Part shown: in pieces, positions 53,886 to 64,000 of the stretch
Position numbering within the stretch: the first letter of the stretch is position 1
How the letters are laid out: each line of letters starts with the position of its first letter
NCBI GenBank assembly: GCA_013396915.1
Contig: VWZL01000914.1
Coordinates: 353,425 to 417,424, forward strand
Direction of reading: 5' to 3'
Source of the DNA: Stercorarius parasiticus
Taxonomy: Eukaryota > Chordata > Aves > Charadriiformes > Stercorariidae
Length of the DNA stretch: 64,000 nucleotides
Position numbers and translations under genes: made by a program
The notes under the pieces: generated by a model
The model's input: the letters and a program-made list of their open reading frames with translations, nothing else
Databases searched by the model: none
Told to the model about the DNA's origin: nothing

Positions 53886-54130
53886 GGCCGTGCCGCAAGG
53901 GCCGGCGCGGAGCCCCGCGGAGGGGCGCGGAAGGGAAGGAGGGGCCAGCTCCGCGGCAGGCGGGCGGACAGCCACCTCCCGGTGAGCGGGATGTCCTTCC
54001 CCTCTGTTCCGCGCATCCCGGCGGACCCCGACAAAGGTTTGGTTGGTTCTGTGTCAGTAACGCGTGTCCCCGATGCCGGGCGCTCTGAGACCCGTCTTCG
54101 GGTCTCGCAGCAACAGGTAGGAGCTGGTGG

Positions 54131-57100
54131 CTGCTGCGGGTCCTTAAGGCAGGGGTTTCTCAGTTTTCCATTTTACGGGTGGCAGAACTGGACAACGCAA
54201 AGCTTGAGGGCATCGGGGTCAGAGGCAAGGAGCATTTCAGGGTCCCCTTGCCATGGTGGCACAAGCTCTGGAGGGAACCTAGCAGATGCAGTTGAGGCTC
54301 CAGAAACCCTGCCCTCTACTTCAGCCTCGGATCCTTTGTAATTATAGTGCCCACAGTCACATTTCATACATACTCAACCGAACAACGCACAAAGGAGTAT
54401 CCTAGCATAACCTCCACTTCATAGAGAAATAAAAGTGAACTGCGGAAGAGTTGGTGTTCCTGTCCAGGACTGTATAAGTCAATGGAAAGTCATGCGATGA
54501 GTGTAGGGTAGACCAGGATATAAACTGCAGAATTCATAGCTTCTCCAACGCTCTTACACCACTAGTATTCACCAGTGTGTTTCCTTTGCCCACTACAAAT
54601 AACTAACCCGAATAGTACAGATTTATTATTCCAATCAAGTTGTGGCTCACTGAGGAGTTAGCAATGGCTAATTATTAATAAATTCAGTGCTATGAGATCT
54701 GGGATTTTTTTTCTCTTGTGTATTATTTTACAGCTCATTGAAGATATTACTGTAAAAGCTAAAAGCTCTTGCCTTCTTATTAACAAACTTCTTCTTATGA
54801 GTGTAATTCATTCCCATTTGATTTGTTACTTCTTTCATGATATCTTGCAGATCCTATTACTGAGTTGCCTGTCATGATCAATCTGCTCTGCCTAGTCATA
54901 TGTTCCTGTTCCAAAGTGTTCTGGAGAACAGAAAAGAAACCCTAATCTGTATCATAACCATTTAAAACTGAAAGGTAAATCTTCATTAAAATATTTGAGT
55001 GGACTGAAGCACTGTGCAAATGACATGAAGCAAAGTATTTTAAATGACAGTGTTCTACAGAAAAAAGTTGAGTTCTGCTACATTTACTGGAACATTTCTT
55101 CTTCTGAAACACATTAGTGTGTTTCAGAAATCTATCCTAATTTGGATTTTCCCATTATTCTACAGAAAAGTAGGTCTATTGAAAGATTACAAGTTTTGCA
55201 CAACATATTCCCATACTTCAAAATTGAAACAGAAGTATTGCAATACAGGAATTGCTGTGTAATTTGAGATGCAGAGTTGAGGTCTACTCAAAATGTTTTG
55301 CCAAGTAAGAAATCGATGTGATCTTGCAAAAAATGGAGTAAAGTGTATATTTCCCTTCAGCAAAGTCTGCAAAACAAGGTAAAAAAAAAATTCCAGCTTG
55401 CTACAGCAGCTAAACTGACGTTTAGGCAACTGGTGCTTAAAGGTGTAATTCTTGCTGCATACATATTATAAAAAAAAATAAAAGTCAGAAGGCAGACTCT
55501 GGACAGCAAATAGTTGGAGAATAAAGGCTGAATTTGCTAAACAGGCAGCAAAGTTGTGTTCTGATGCCTGATACCAATAAGCACACTTACTCCCATATAT
55601 TTTAAGTAAAGTGTTTTGACTGATTACTTCCTTGTACATCCAATGAATAGATGTCCATATGTGATTATGAGCATAGTCAGTAAATATACCCTTATGCTGT
55701 AATTTCCGAGTGGTCTTCCACTGAACTCAGAAGACCCCTGTGGATTCTTTGTGACCCACATGCTGGCAATCCAGAGATGGCCCCAGTTCAGCTGGGTTGA
55801 AAACAGTGTGCTTGAGCTCCCTGAAAATATTTGTAAAAGATACATTTTGAAACTGTTTTTTAAACAACTTGCTCGCCTCCGTAATTATTGTATGAGTTAG
55901 ATACTGTATGATTAATTATTCACATCCTATTGTGCAAAACCACGAACAGAGAACTAGTCTTTGTATCTGCTTAATATTTTATAGAAATTCCTTAGCCTGA
56001 TTCTCCTATTTTCTACCCCACTTGCAGACACTAAATTACTTCCGCTTGACTGAAGCTTAAATTAGAGATGGATCAGGACCCAGATTACTTTTTTTATTCA
56101 TCTTTCTGAAGTAACTAAATAAAATCAATCCACAGTTATCCAGCTCTTCCTAAGGGGTATTCTTCCCTTGTTGTGTCTAGGATTGTTCCTTATGAAATCT
56201 CTGGGCATCACGTGTATGTCCCAAAGTGAGAATTTACTCCACATCTCATGTGTAGAATTGAATTACTAAAAAATATACTTGTTGAGCAATTCTGAATTTT
56301 TGCATGCGCATAAGCACATTTGCAATACCTCTTGTCATGGTAAAGAGATTTAGACTTTTTTCTTACAGGTTTTACCAACAGGACATGTACTTAGAGTCAC
56401 CAGTTGTCCAGCCTTCTGCAACAAGCATCTCCACTTCCTATGAGGAGCAATGCTTTTCCATGTTACTTACATTTCACAGTTTTACATGTTTGAATTACTC
56501 TGGTCAGCCTATAGAAATGGATAGAAAGAAAGCATTTCAAATATCAGAAGACCCTTCTCCTCCAATCGTGAAGACTGTGCATCAACAGTGCGTAAAACCT
56601 CTGCACTTGTGAATGCCTCCTGTCTTTCTTCAGAGAGGGTGGGCATGAAAATGGAGTCAATGAACCCAGTGTCCCTGTTGGGACTGCTGGTTTGCCCCGT
56701 GTAAACAAAGTACTAACAAGAAATGATGTTCTCCAAGGGGTCACTGTTGTTTATTTGATTGCTTCATTCCCAACCATAAATTTCAAGGTGAAAGCTTTGT
56801 AACAGTCCCTGTTGTTCTTATGAAATATTAGGTATGGTAAAAATGAAATTGCTGTTGCTTTTCCTGAGCGGTAGAGAAAGAGAAAAGAGAAGCCATGCCT
56901 GGCTAGGAGATGACTCCTAAAGATCTGACACAAATATCTGTTGAGGTTTTCAAAGACTGAGTGCATTAATCTCACTTTAGCTGTGAATAGCACATAATTC
57001 TTGTATTACAATCATTGTCTGTTCTGTTCCTCCATGCGAAACTGAGTAAGACACCAGAGTGCACGTTTTTGAGCCAAGACTGGCTACTAATTCAAAGCCA

Positions 57101-59163
57101 AAAAGCACCACTGAATCAATACCAAAAGTACTCGGAGGTATCCCAAACAATGGCTGATTGAATGGCTTGTTTTTTGGGAAAGTACAGGCTGACAGCCACA
57201 GACAATAGAACTGCAGGTTTAGTCGCATCCCAAACTCCAACTTGTACCAAAAAAATGTGACATAGAGTGTGAGAAGCCAGAATCCAGATTCATCTCCCAT
57301 TAGCAGTAAGTCCATGGAAACGAAGTTCCCAGTTCATGCATCAAATTTCAATAGAACCGAGTACGAAGACAGGTAATTATAGAAGACAACCTGCTGAGCT
57401 GCTGCCTCTTTCTTATGCCACTTATACTGAGAACTTAGGCAACTTACATGCCCCATGTGAATGCATCCCTAACTGTTCAAATGATCGGTCTACTAAGAGA
57501 TAGATTATTTTACTTTGTTAGCGCTGCCTGAATACAAGCTACTTGTATTAAACTAGTGCCAAGTCAAAGAACTATTTCTGATAGATGTGCTCAGCTTTGC
57601 AGTTTAAAGCTGTTACCAAACCTCCTGTCCACCTATCCCTCACCTGGAAGTTAATTGAAGGGAATTTATTCCTGTTACGCTCCTGTTCACTAGTACTATT
57701 TAAACTAGGCAGAAAGTACATTTCCAAGGGACAGTAATTCCTGTCAAAATAGGCAGTAAGGACTTAAGCCATTTGATTTAAATCATTAACGCCGTTTGCT
57801 TCCCATGCACATGGGTCAAAGTCCTTGGAGGCAGACCTCCTTTCTCAGCAACATCCAGTCATGCCTTTGACAATAAGGTTTTGTGCTGCAGTGAGCAGAA
57901 GGTATTTCCAAGTTAACTATAAGAAAATTAAAGTAAACAGTACATAAAACATCTCCTGCTTTATGGTTTACCATTAATCAATTGCATATATATTATTGAC
58001 TTTTGAGTTGTTTAGCAAAAGTACGCAAGGGAACATTCTTACAAATGTTAGTTTGAGTACAGATAAAAAGGAAATAAAAATGTTCCCCAGATTTCAAATT
58101 AGAGAATATAATATTAATAGAATATTGGTTCTGTGACAATAAACCTAATTCTGAAACATATTACGCTGAATATTATGCTGGTTACTATTTGAAATCCAAA
58201 GAGTAATAGAAGTACTTCTCATTTTGCAAGCTGAGAAAAGCATGCAACTGGTCGTCATAGGTCAGATCAGCTAGAAGTAATTTCCAAGTTAGAAACTACT
58301 CGATTGGTAGAATATCTTATAATAATTTTTAGCCAAGTCTTCTCATTCCATAGACAATTATCATAGCTAACTACAATTACTTTCCTAAAAATAATACTAT
58401 AAAGTCAGTACAATTCTTAAATGAGCTTTGAAATTCATACATACTCAACAAACTCGTAGGACAATACTGAATGTTTCATGGATATGGTGAGGATAAAATT
58501 AAGGCTTGTGCAATGGTGTGAGGAAGATGAAGGGTTCCTTAATCCAGAAGTAGAGGACCATTTACTCTGAAGGTCCCAAATAGCAGTAAAAATTTTCTAT
58601 ATGGTTAATAAAGTACAATAAAGAGCATTCCATGGTTGAAATTCTCCTGTATTAAAGGGAGAAGGATATTTATAGGGGAGGGGAAATTATCTCTGACTTC
58701 TTTTTTTTTTAAAAAAAGAAATCTGGTTCTTTTAATGAAGCATATAAATACAACAGTAGAATTAAAAAAGCCATAGTGATCTGAAGATGCAAATGAGGGG
58801 AATTCATGCACAGGTAATCGTGTTTCGGACAAAAAATTGTTATGCCAGAAGAATGTAGAACTTGCAGCACACAGTCCTTCCTTTAAGTCTGAATGAAGCT
58901 TGCTGACTCTGTATACCTCAAAAATTGCCTGATATAAGTGCACCATATTTTACAGGCAAGTATTCTGCAACACTTACCCCCAGCTTTGCTATGTTACCCT
59001 TACTCTGTGTACAGCTTCAGCATAAATACCAAAATAACAAACCCTTGGTAATGAGGCAACTCTTTTGCTCTAGATACACAACGACAAAGTATAAGCCAAA
59101 CAAAGCTAGGAAACTGAATACAGTTTATCAGCTATTAGAAAAATGAATGAAATGTTCAGTCTA
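54131..59163. other. Upstream flank of PRUNE2 without a recognised gene
   Basis: AT-rich DNA after the CpG island. Open frames up to 112 codons occur (for example 56977-57315 on the minus strand), but none has a recognisable domain. No clear repeat was seen. Confidence 0.75.
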
Positions 59164-59283
59164 ATGTTTCCAAAAGTAACTGAAATCTTCCATGTGGGTG
59201 AAGCAAATGTTCTTGACACATCAGCTGAAGATTGGCCTGCTTACATCAACAGGCTTGAACAGTATACTGTGGTACTAAGATAG
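59164..59283 (+). pseudogene. Gag-like fragment 1 of the gypsy-class fossil
   Basis: 39 codons from ATG to a TAG at 59281. The core AEDWPAYINRLEQY fits the conserved start of gypsy-type gag proteins, where a short N-terminus leads to a Trp-x-x-Tyr-x-x-Arg-Leu-Glu-x-Tyr/Phe motif. The stop falls right after the motif. Confidence 0.65.
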
Positions 59284-59285
59284 CT

Positions 59286-59444
59286 CATTTAAAAGTGGAA
59301 GGTTTATTAATCATAGTTGGAGATAAAGTTTATAATTTCCTCCTCTCTGCAGAGCCTACTAATGCATCAGGAGTACAAGAAAAAGAGCATAAGGGAATAA
59401 CTACTCTGTCACATGCAAAGATATGCATACTAAGTTTAATCTAG
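59286..59444 (+). pseudogene. Gag-like fragment 2 of the gypsy-class fossil, frameshifted
   Basis: 52 open codons in another frame than fragment 1, ending at TAG 59442. It contains IIVGDKVYNFLL, which suits the helix that follows the first gag motif in this group. The weakest of the four segments; it is supported mainly by its position. Confidence 0.45.
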
Positions 59445-59579
59445 CCCTAAAATTGGTACTAAACTTCATCATGTCAATGGCAAGTATTGCTAAAAATGCC
59501 AGGGAGCGTCAGTAGCATCAGATAAGCTGGGGTTAAATACAAAACATTAGCAACAGCTGACATCCGTATGTTTTACTCA

Positions 59580-59766
59580 CAATTCATGTGGTGGTTAGTT
59601 GAAAGAAAATTACAGTAACAAATTGAAGCATGTAAAGAATATATGCAGATGATTCCAAAAGTATGGTCACAATCTTGTGAAGATAATACTAAAGACTTTC
59701 AAATCCATGGATGCCCATTCTAAATGGTTCGTGTTCTGTATGGCTGTAACTCAGTGTAGGCGTTGA
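59580..59766 (+). pseudogene. Integrase-like zinc-binding region and first catalytic strand of the fossil
   Basis: FMWWLVERKLQ, a stop, then QIEACKEYMQMIPK resembles the zinc-binding lead-in of gypsy integrases, with the first Cys kept and the next changed to Tyr. One frame over, DAHSKW (59710-59727) is the motif bearing the first catalytic Asp. The frame closes at TGA 59764. Confidence 0.65.
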
Positions 59767-59788
59767 AAACTATCACTTACAATTTAGA

Positions 59789-59983
59789 GTTTCGGAACAG
59801 ATTTCAAGTCACCATGGAATTTAGTTAACTTCTGAAGAATTTCAATTGTTTACAAAGAGAAATCATCTTAAATGTGTCCCATCACCTTTTTATCCTACAA
59901 CAAATGCACTAGTGGAAAGATTTATTCATGTATTCCAGCAAATATTTCAAATTATAACTGAGAATAGGTCCTACAACACATAA
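59789..59983 (+). pseudogene. Integrase-like catalytic core of the fossil
   Basis: One frame with an internal TAG at 59822. It reads VSEQ where the second catalytic Asp motif should be, so that Asp is lost. Then follow LTSEEFQLF and PFYPTTNALVERF, whose Glu codon (59915-59917) is in the place of the third catalytic residue. These motifs, in this order and spacing, are the strongest evidence for the whole fossil. Confidence 0.75.
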
Positions 59984-60228
59984 TTGCAAATGTACTGCCT
60001 TCCTATAAGCTGACAGAAGGTGTTTTATATGATAGAGCTTGAGGTCTCCATACAGACATATTATAGCCCTGTCATTGATAGACTGAGAAGCTGACAAAAG
60101 ACAACAGAAACCTGGAGATGGCAAGGTTTCTTCATGAGAGTCTGTGATTTTCCCTGTCATGAAATATGGGAGATAGCAATGCATTCTGGCAAAGATGCAA
60201 GAAAGTTTCCACAAGTTCTGTAGAACAT

Positions 60229-60279
60229 TATGCATTATGGATACCCCTTGTGAAACAAAGCACAGCCAATGTCACATAA
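60229..60279 (+). pseudogene. Possible integrase C-terminal (GPY/F-like) remnant
   Basis: YALWIPLVKQSTANV before a TAA resembles the Trp-x-Pro-x-x-Val segment of gypsy integrase C-termini. It is short; accepted only because it lies in the right order and at a plausible distance. Confidence 0.4.
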
Positions 60280-60290
60280 CGCCCCCAGTG

Positions 60291-63200
60291 TGCTGTGCAT
60301 CCCTGTTCCTACAAGACACTTCAAGTGTGGTTCCAATACTCCACAGCTGGATGGTTTTGTTGATGAAGAAAGGCCAGAAAGCACATTGTTCCTCATGCTT
60401 TCATAAAGCGTCTCTAAAACGTTATCCTAAGAGAATCTTTAAGACTCGATTTGTAGAGTGCTGTGTATTTAAAGACATGAATGCATTTTAATGATCAAAA
60501 TGTCTTTTCATATTCAAAGGGGGGAATACTGCAAAAAGTTAATCATCCCATGAGCAGCACAGAGGAGCAGACCAACAAAGTGTCCTCTAAGAACAAGTAC
60601 GTTTCCTTTGGAGGACTTTCTGGTGTCTAAATTGGAAGTCTGGAGGCTTTTGATTGTTGACAAAATCTTTATATGATGCTCTCAGTGGATAATCTGACAA
60701 TAAAGAGAAATCCATCTTCAGCCTTTAATTCCTCTTCCCTAGTTAAGTATGTGTAAAATTCTTTCAAATGCGGTTGAAGCTGATAAATGCTTTCAAAAGT
60801 TATTGCTGGAAAACAGTAGCAGACATGCAAGTAACCATTTCCAAAGGAAAACTGGCTAAATTGGCATTGTTCTGCCAAATGCGTTGTTAAGGCCTGCAAG
60901 TGCTTTAAAATGTAGCACACAATGGGGAAAAACTCTATATATGACGGTGCTAGCTGAAGGCAGTGTTTAACTCAAGTCCCCTGCAAAGCTGTCTCTTTTA
61001 CTTGCAGTACCTCAAGCCTGTAGTATCCATATCCATACCCATATCCATAAATATGGAATCCAGCTGTGTCCATGTGGCTTCCTGTTTTTGCATGAAAACC
61101 AAAGGAAACACAAGGTTTGGAGTCTTTTCTCTTGTGTTTTATATTTTTGAGGATTATCATAAACCAATGAGATTAATACCAAGGTTTTGCACCTACTTTC
61201 CCTTTCAATAATAGCATGTCTTGCATTCAAGATTTAGGCTTTTCAGCTAAGAATTCATACTGTAAAGATAACAGGCTTGGCCATTAATGATCATTAGTGT
61301 CACCACTAAGAAAAGATTCATGTTGGTGTTATTTATTAAAGCAATCAAAATGTGCTATTATGCTCCTAATTACAATATTTATTCAAACTCCCCTACTTAC
61401 CCACAGTACAAATACAGTGCAGGCAGCTGTTGTAGAAGCTTCCCTGTGCAGCTCTGGAAATTACTTTTTCTTTCAACTAAGGACACTCCTGTTCTCAAAG
61501 GGAAAGAACAGAATAAATGTGGATCTTTGCACTGCAAGGCAAATGCTGTGGTTTTGGATGCATGAAATTGTATTTAGGATAAAAGCTGCAGAAGCAGAGA
61601 AGTGACTAAGAACTGTGTTAGATCAAAAAATTGTCTCTTCAAGTTTCTGCCTTCAAACCAGCATATCATTACAGAAATAAAACATTAAAAACAATCAAAC
61701 AAACAAAAATTTATCACCTGTAATGTAAATCACCCACAAGAAAAAATGATATTTCAAAATACTACAGAGTATTTTATTTATTCAGGGCTACTTCCTTTAA
61801 GGAGATAAAGAACACCAGTATCAGACTCTATAAACAGACATTTGGTAACATGAAGTCCTCCCCTGAGAGTTGAAATGAAAGGCTTACTTCACTGTTCTGG
61901 GGCTCAGCAGCAGGAATAGATAAACGCAAACTATAAAACTGGGGCTGTCACAAAGCCTATCACACAAAATATCAAGAAACGAATGTTTGATAATTTATTT
62001 TAAGAACATCCATTTAGAATATTAAAAAAAAATCTTCAAATTAATTCAGTGTCTATCCACTATGTGCTTTTTGCTGCATTATGAGTAATATGTTTATTAA
62101 GTCAATATTATAGTTTTCAAACACTGTTAATCATAGACCACAAAGACAGGTAAGAAGGTAAGAAGGTAGTGTTCTTCCCTTCTCAGATGAAGCACACCAT
62201 TCCAAAAACAAGAATTATCTTTTTCAGCATCATCTGCTCCTTTTGTTTTTTTGGAAACACAATTTGAACATGTCCTTTTTCCAAAGCAATTCCAAAGCAA
62301 AAGACACAGTTGAAAAAGATCATTAATATCTTGAAAAATAATCTAAATTATTGTTTGTTTGAAAAGATTAATGTTTTAAATATCCCAAAACACTTAAAAA
62401 AATATAAAATGTTGTCTAGGCCACTTGCCTAAGGGGAATTTGTAGCTGTGAATGGAGTTGCAGTTATGGGTATTTTCACATGGACGGAATACATTTTGTT
62501 AGCAACACTGGTGTGTGCTTCTATATGCATCCTCCTGCTCATATCTTTTCCTCTGGATTCAGTCTGTTCTTAAGCAACTCTGGATAATTGCTGTGTTTGG
62601 GTGTTCACTTGCTTCATGAGAGAGGGAGAGAATCCAGGATGCTCTTATGATGCTCCATCTCCATAAAACTCAGATACAGTGAAATGTATTTGTTAGTAAT
62701 CAGAATATTATTTCAGAAATACAGGAGAAAGGAGTAAAATTTACTTATCAAGTCAGTACAAATCTGTGTTGGGATAAGATTGTGCTCCTTTTTTGGAGGA
62801 AACCTTTTTTGTGGAAGCAAGAAAAGAGAGGTTAAGTAATTAAGGAGATTATGAAGGAATAAAACAATACTTAGCATCCTCTATACCTGCACTCCCAGAA
62901 CATATAATGAAACTAGCAGGAAAGATCAGATTACAGGTTGTGCCCTTCTCATGTGCTAACTGTATATAGACAGTGACTTCATAGTCACAAGATAATTGCA
63001 ATCATAATGTTAACATGCAGGACAGTTAAATATACGCCTCAACAGGCTTTTTTGAGTGCTGATATCAGTCTATTTAATTACTCAGTAAGCAGTTCTATTC
63101 ACTTTAGTAGGAATGGTTTTTGTGAGAAAGATCTACAGCCTGGAGAAAACTGTAAAATGCAAGCAAAGCACATAAAAAAATGGTAATACTTACAGTAACT

Positions 63201-63394
63201 AGTGGAACCAACACTGAGTCTAAAAAGTAACTTGTTGGCAAATTGCACTGTTGTTGAATAAATAACCACTGAGAGTGAAATGTGTGGGAGGAATAGACTG
63301 ATCAATGAATGAGGATGTCAGAACTAATTAATCTTTGGAATAAGAAGCATAAGCAGAATAAACACATATACTTGTGTCTTGACTCCCTGAATAT
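60291..63394. other. Flank between the fossil and the terminal CR1; no recognised gene
   Basis: AT-rich. It holds an unidentified open minus-strand frame (60669-60971) and a short ATCCAT repeat (61024-61049). Nothing else recognised. Confidence 0.7.
61024..61049. repeat. ATCCAT hexamer repeat
   Basis: About four imperfect copies of 'atccat' in a row, one altered to 'accc'. Confidence 0.85.
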
Positions 63395-63474
63395 GATCAT
63401 AGAATCATAGAATCATAGAATCTTCGTGGTTGGAAAGGACCTTTGAGATCATCGAGTACAACCATACATACAAA
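63395..63474 (-). mobile_element. CR1 LINE 3' end, cut by the assembly gap
   Basis: 'atcatagaatcatagaatc' with three copies of the terminal repeat, then 'ggttggaaaggaccttt', is a minus-strand CR1 tail. Its body would lie in the gap. Confidence 0.94.
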
Positions 63475-63976
63475 NNNNNNNNNNNNNNNNNNNNNNNNNN
63501 NNNNNNNNNNNNNNNNNNNNNNNNNNNNNNNNNNNNNNNNNNNNNNNNNNNNNNNNNNNNNNNNNNNNNNNNNNNNNNNNNNNNNNNNNNNNNNNNNNNN
63601 NNNNNNNNNNNNNNNNNNNNNNNNNNNNNNNNNNNNNNNNNNNNNNNNNNNNNNNNNNNNNNNNNNNNNNNNNNNNNNNNNNNNNNNNNNNNNNNNNNNN
63701 NNNNNNNNNNNNNNNNNNNNNNNNNNNNNNNNNNNNNNNNNNNNNNNNNNNNNNNNNNNNNNNNNNNNNNNNNNNNNNNNNNNNNNNNNNNNNNNNNNNN
63801 NNNNNNNNNNNNNNNNNNNNNNNNNNNNNNNNNNNNNNNNNNNNNNNNNNNNNNNNNNNNNNNNNNNNNNNNNNNNNNNNNNNNNNNNNNNNNNNNNNNN
63901 NNNNNNNNNNNNNNNNNNNNNNNNNNNNNNNNNNNNNNNNNNNNNNNNNNNNNNNNNNNNNNNNNNNNNNNNNNNN
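63475..63976. other. Assembly gap (502 N)
   Basis: Unknown sequence. The 24 bases after it (63977-64000) are too few to assign. The open frame that spans the gap is an artefact of the N run. Confidence 1.
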
Positions 63977-64000
63977 AGCCTGTCCCCCATCAGGAAGCCA

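Larger units (their letters stand above)
53490..54130. promoter_or_regulatory. CpG island and promoter region of PRUNE2
   Basis: This is the only long CpG-rich, GC-rich stretch in the window. It covers exon 1 and its upstream flank. On the minus strand the region just upstream of the ATG has GC boxes (GGGGCGGGG as complement of 53848-53856, another at 53859-53867) and a perfect CRE. I see no TATA box, which fits a CpG-island promoter with spread start sites. Start sites cannot be placed from sequence alone. The long open frames on both strands here reflect GC content, not genes. Confidence 0.9.
59164..60290 (+). mobile_element. Fossil of a Ty3/gypsy-class retrotransposon (gag-like and integrase-like remains)
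   Basis: Four plus-strand segments occur in the order expected for such an element: a gag-like start, a gag-like continuation, an integrase zinc-binding/catalytic region and an integrase C-terminal piece. They lie in different frames and contain stops, so nothing can be made from them. Only about 135 bp separate the gag-like and integrase-like parts, so protease, reverse transcriptase and RNase H have been deleted. I see no flanking LTRs. The best resemblance is to the K02A2.6-like group of vertebrate and invertebrate gypsy elements. A decayed copy of a domesticated gene is the alternative. Confidence 0.72.

Noticed and set aside
53727..54341. 204-codon plus-strand frame and several other long frames over the CpG island
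   Set aside because: GC-rich DNA has few stop codons; the frames overlap PRUNE2 exon 1 on the other strand and have biased composition.
56977..57315. 112-codon minus-strand frame, considered as a pseudogene
   Set aside because: No family recognised in either strand's reading; hydrophobic composition alone is not evidence.
63397..63990. 197-codon minus-strand frame
   Set aside because: Nearly all of it is the N run of the assembly gap.

Overview
The window is from a bird genome. CR1 LINE 3' ends with the avian 'atagaatcatagaat' terminal repeat, two solo LTRs of avian endogenous-retrovirus type, AT-rich non-coding DNA and one isolated CpG island all point to this. The only protein-coding gene I can support is the 5' part of PRUNE2 (BMCC1), on the minus strand. 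Its first six coding exons read without a break for 252 codons: exon 1 at 53723-53758, exon 2 at 20357-20461, exon 3 at 19697-19899, exon 4 at 18207-18370, exon 5 at 9640-9792 and exon 6 at 7003-7097. All donors are GT, all acceptors are AG, and every phase joins correctly. The rest of the gene, including its C-terminal BNIP2/Cdc42GAP-homology (CRAL-TRIO-like) part, lies beyond the left edge.

Layout from left to right: 1-7002 is the 5' part of intron 6; exons 6 to 2 lie between 7.0 and 20.5 kb; a 33-kb intron 1 fills 20.5-53.7 kb; the CpG-island promoter with exon 1 is at about 53.5-54.1 kb. The promoter has GC boxes and a perfect CRE palindrome. From 54.1 to 63.5 kb is upstream flank without a recognised host gene, ending in an assembly gap at 63475-63976.

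The non-coding DNA holds most of the surprises. At 59164-60290 (+) is a fossil with gag-like and integrase-like segments of the Ty3/gypsy retrotransposon class, broken by stops and frameshifts and lacking a protease/reverse-transcriptase section. At about 49340-50705 (+) is a 1.37-kb, very old CR1 copy resembling the CR1s of turtles and crocodilians. Intron 1 carries a 769-bp solo LTR in the PRUNE2 sense orientation with an intact TATA box and a poly(A) signal. Intron 4 carries an antisense solo LTR with a second perfect CRE palindrome. The encoded Prune-type module keeps the first Asp-x-Asp motif but has lost the Asp-His-His motif and a later Asp, as in mammalian PRUNE2, so it is probably not a normal phosphoesterase. 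I saw no tRNA, rRNA, CRISPR or bacterial-type features.
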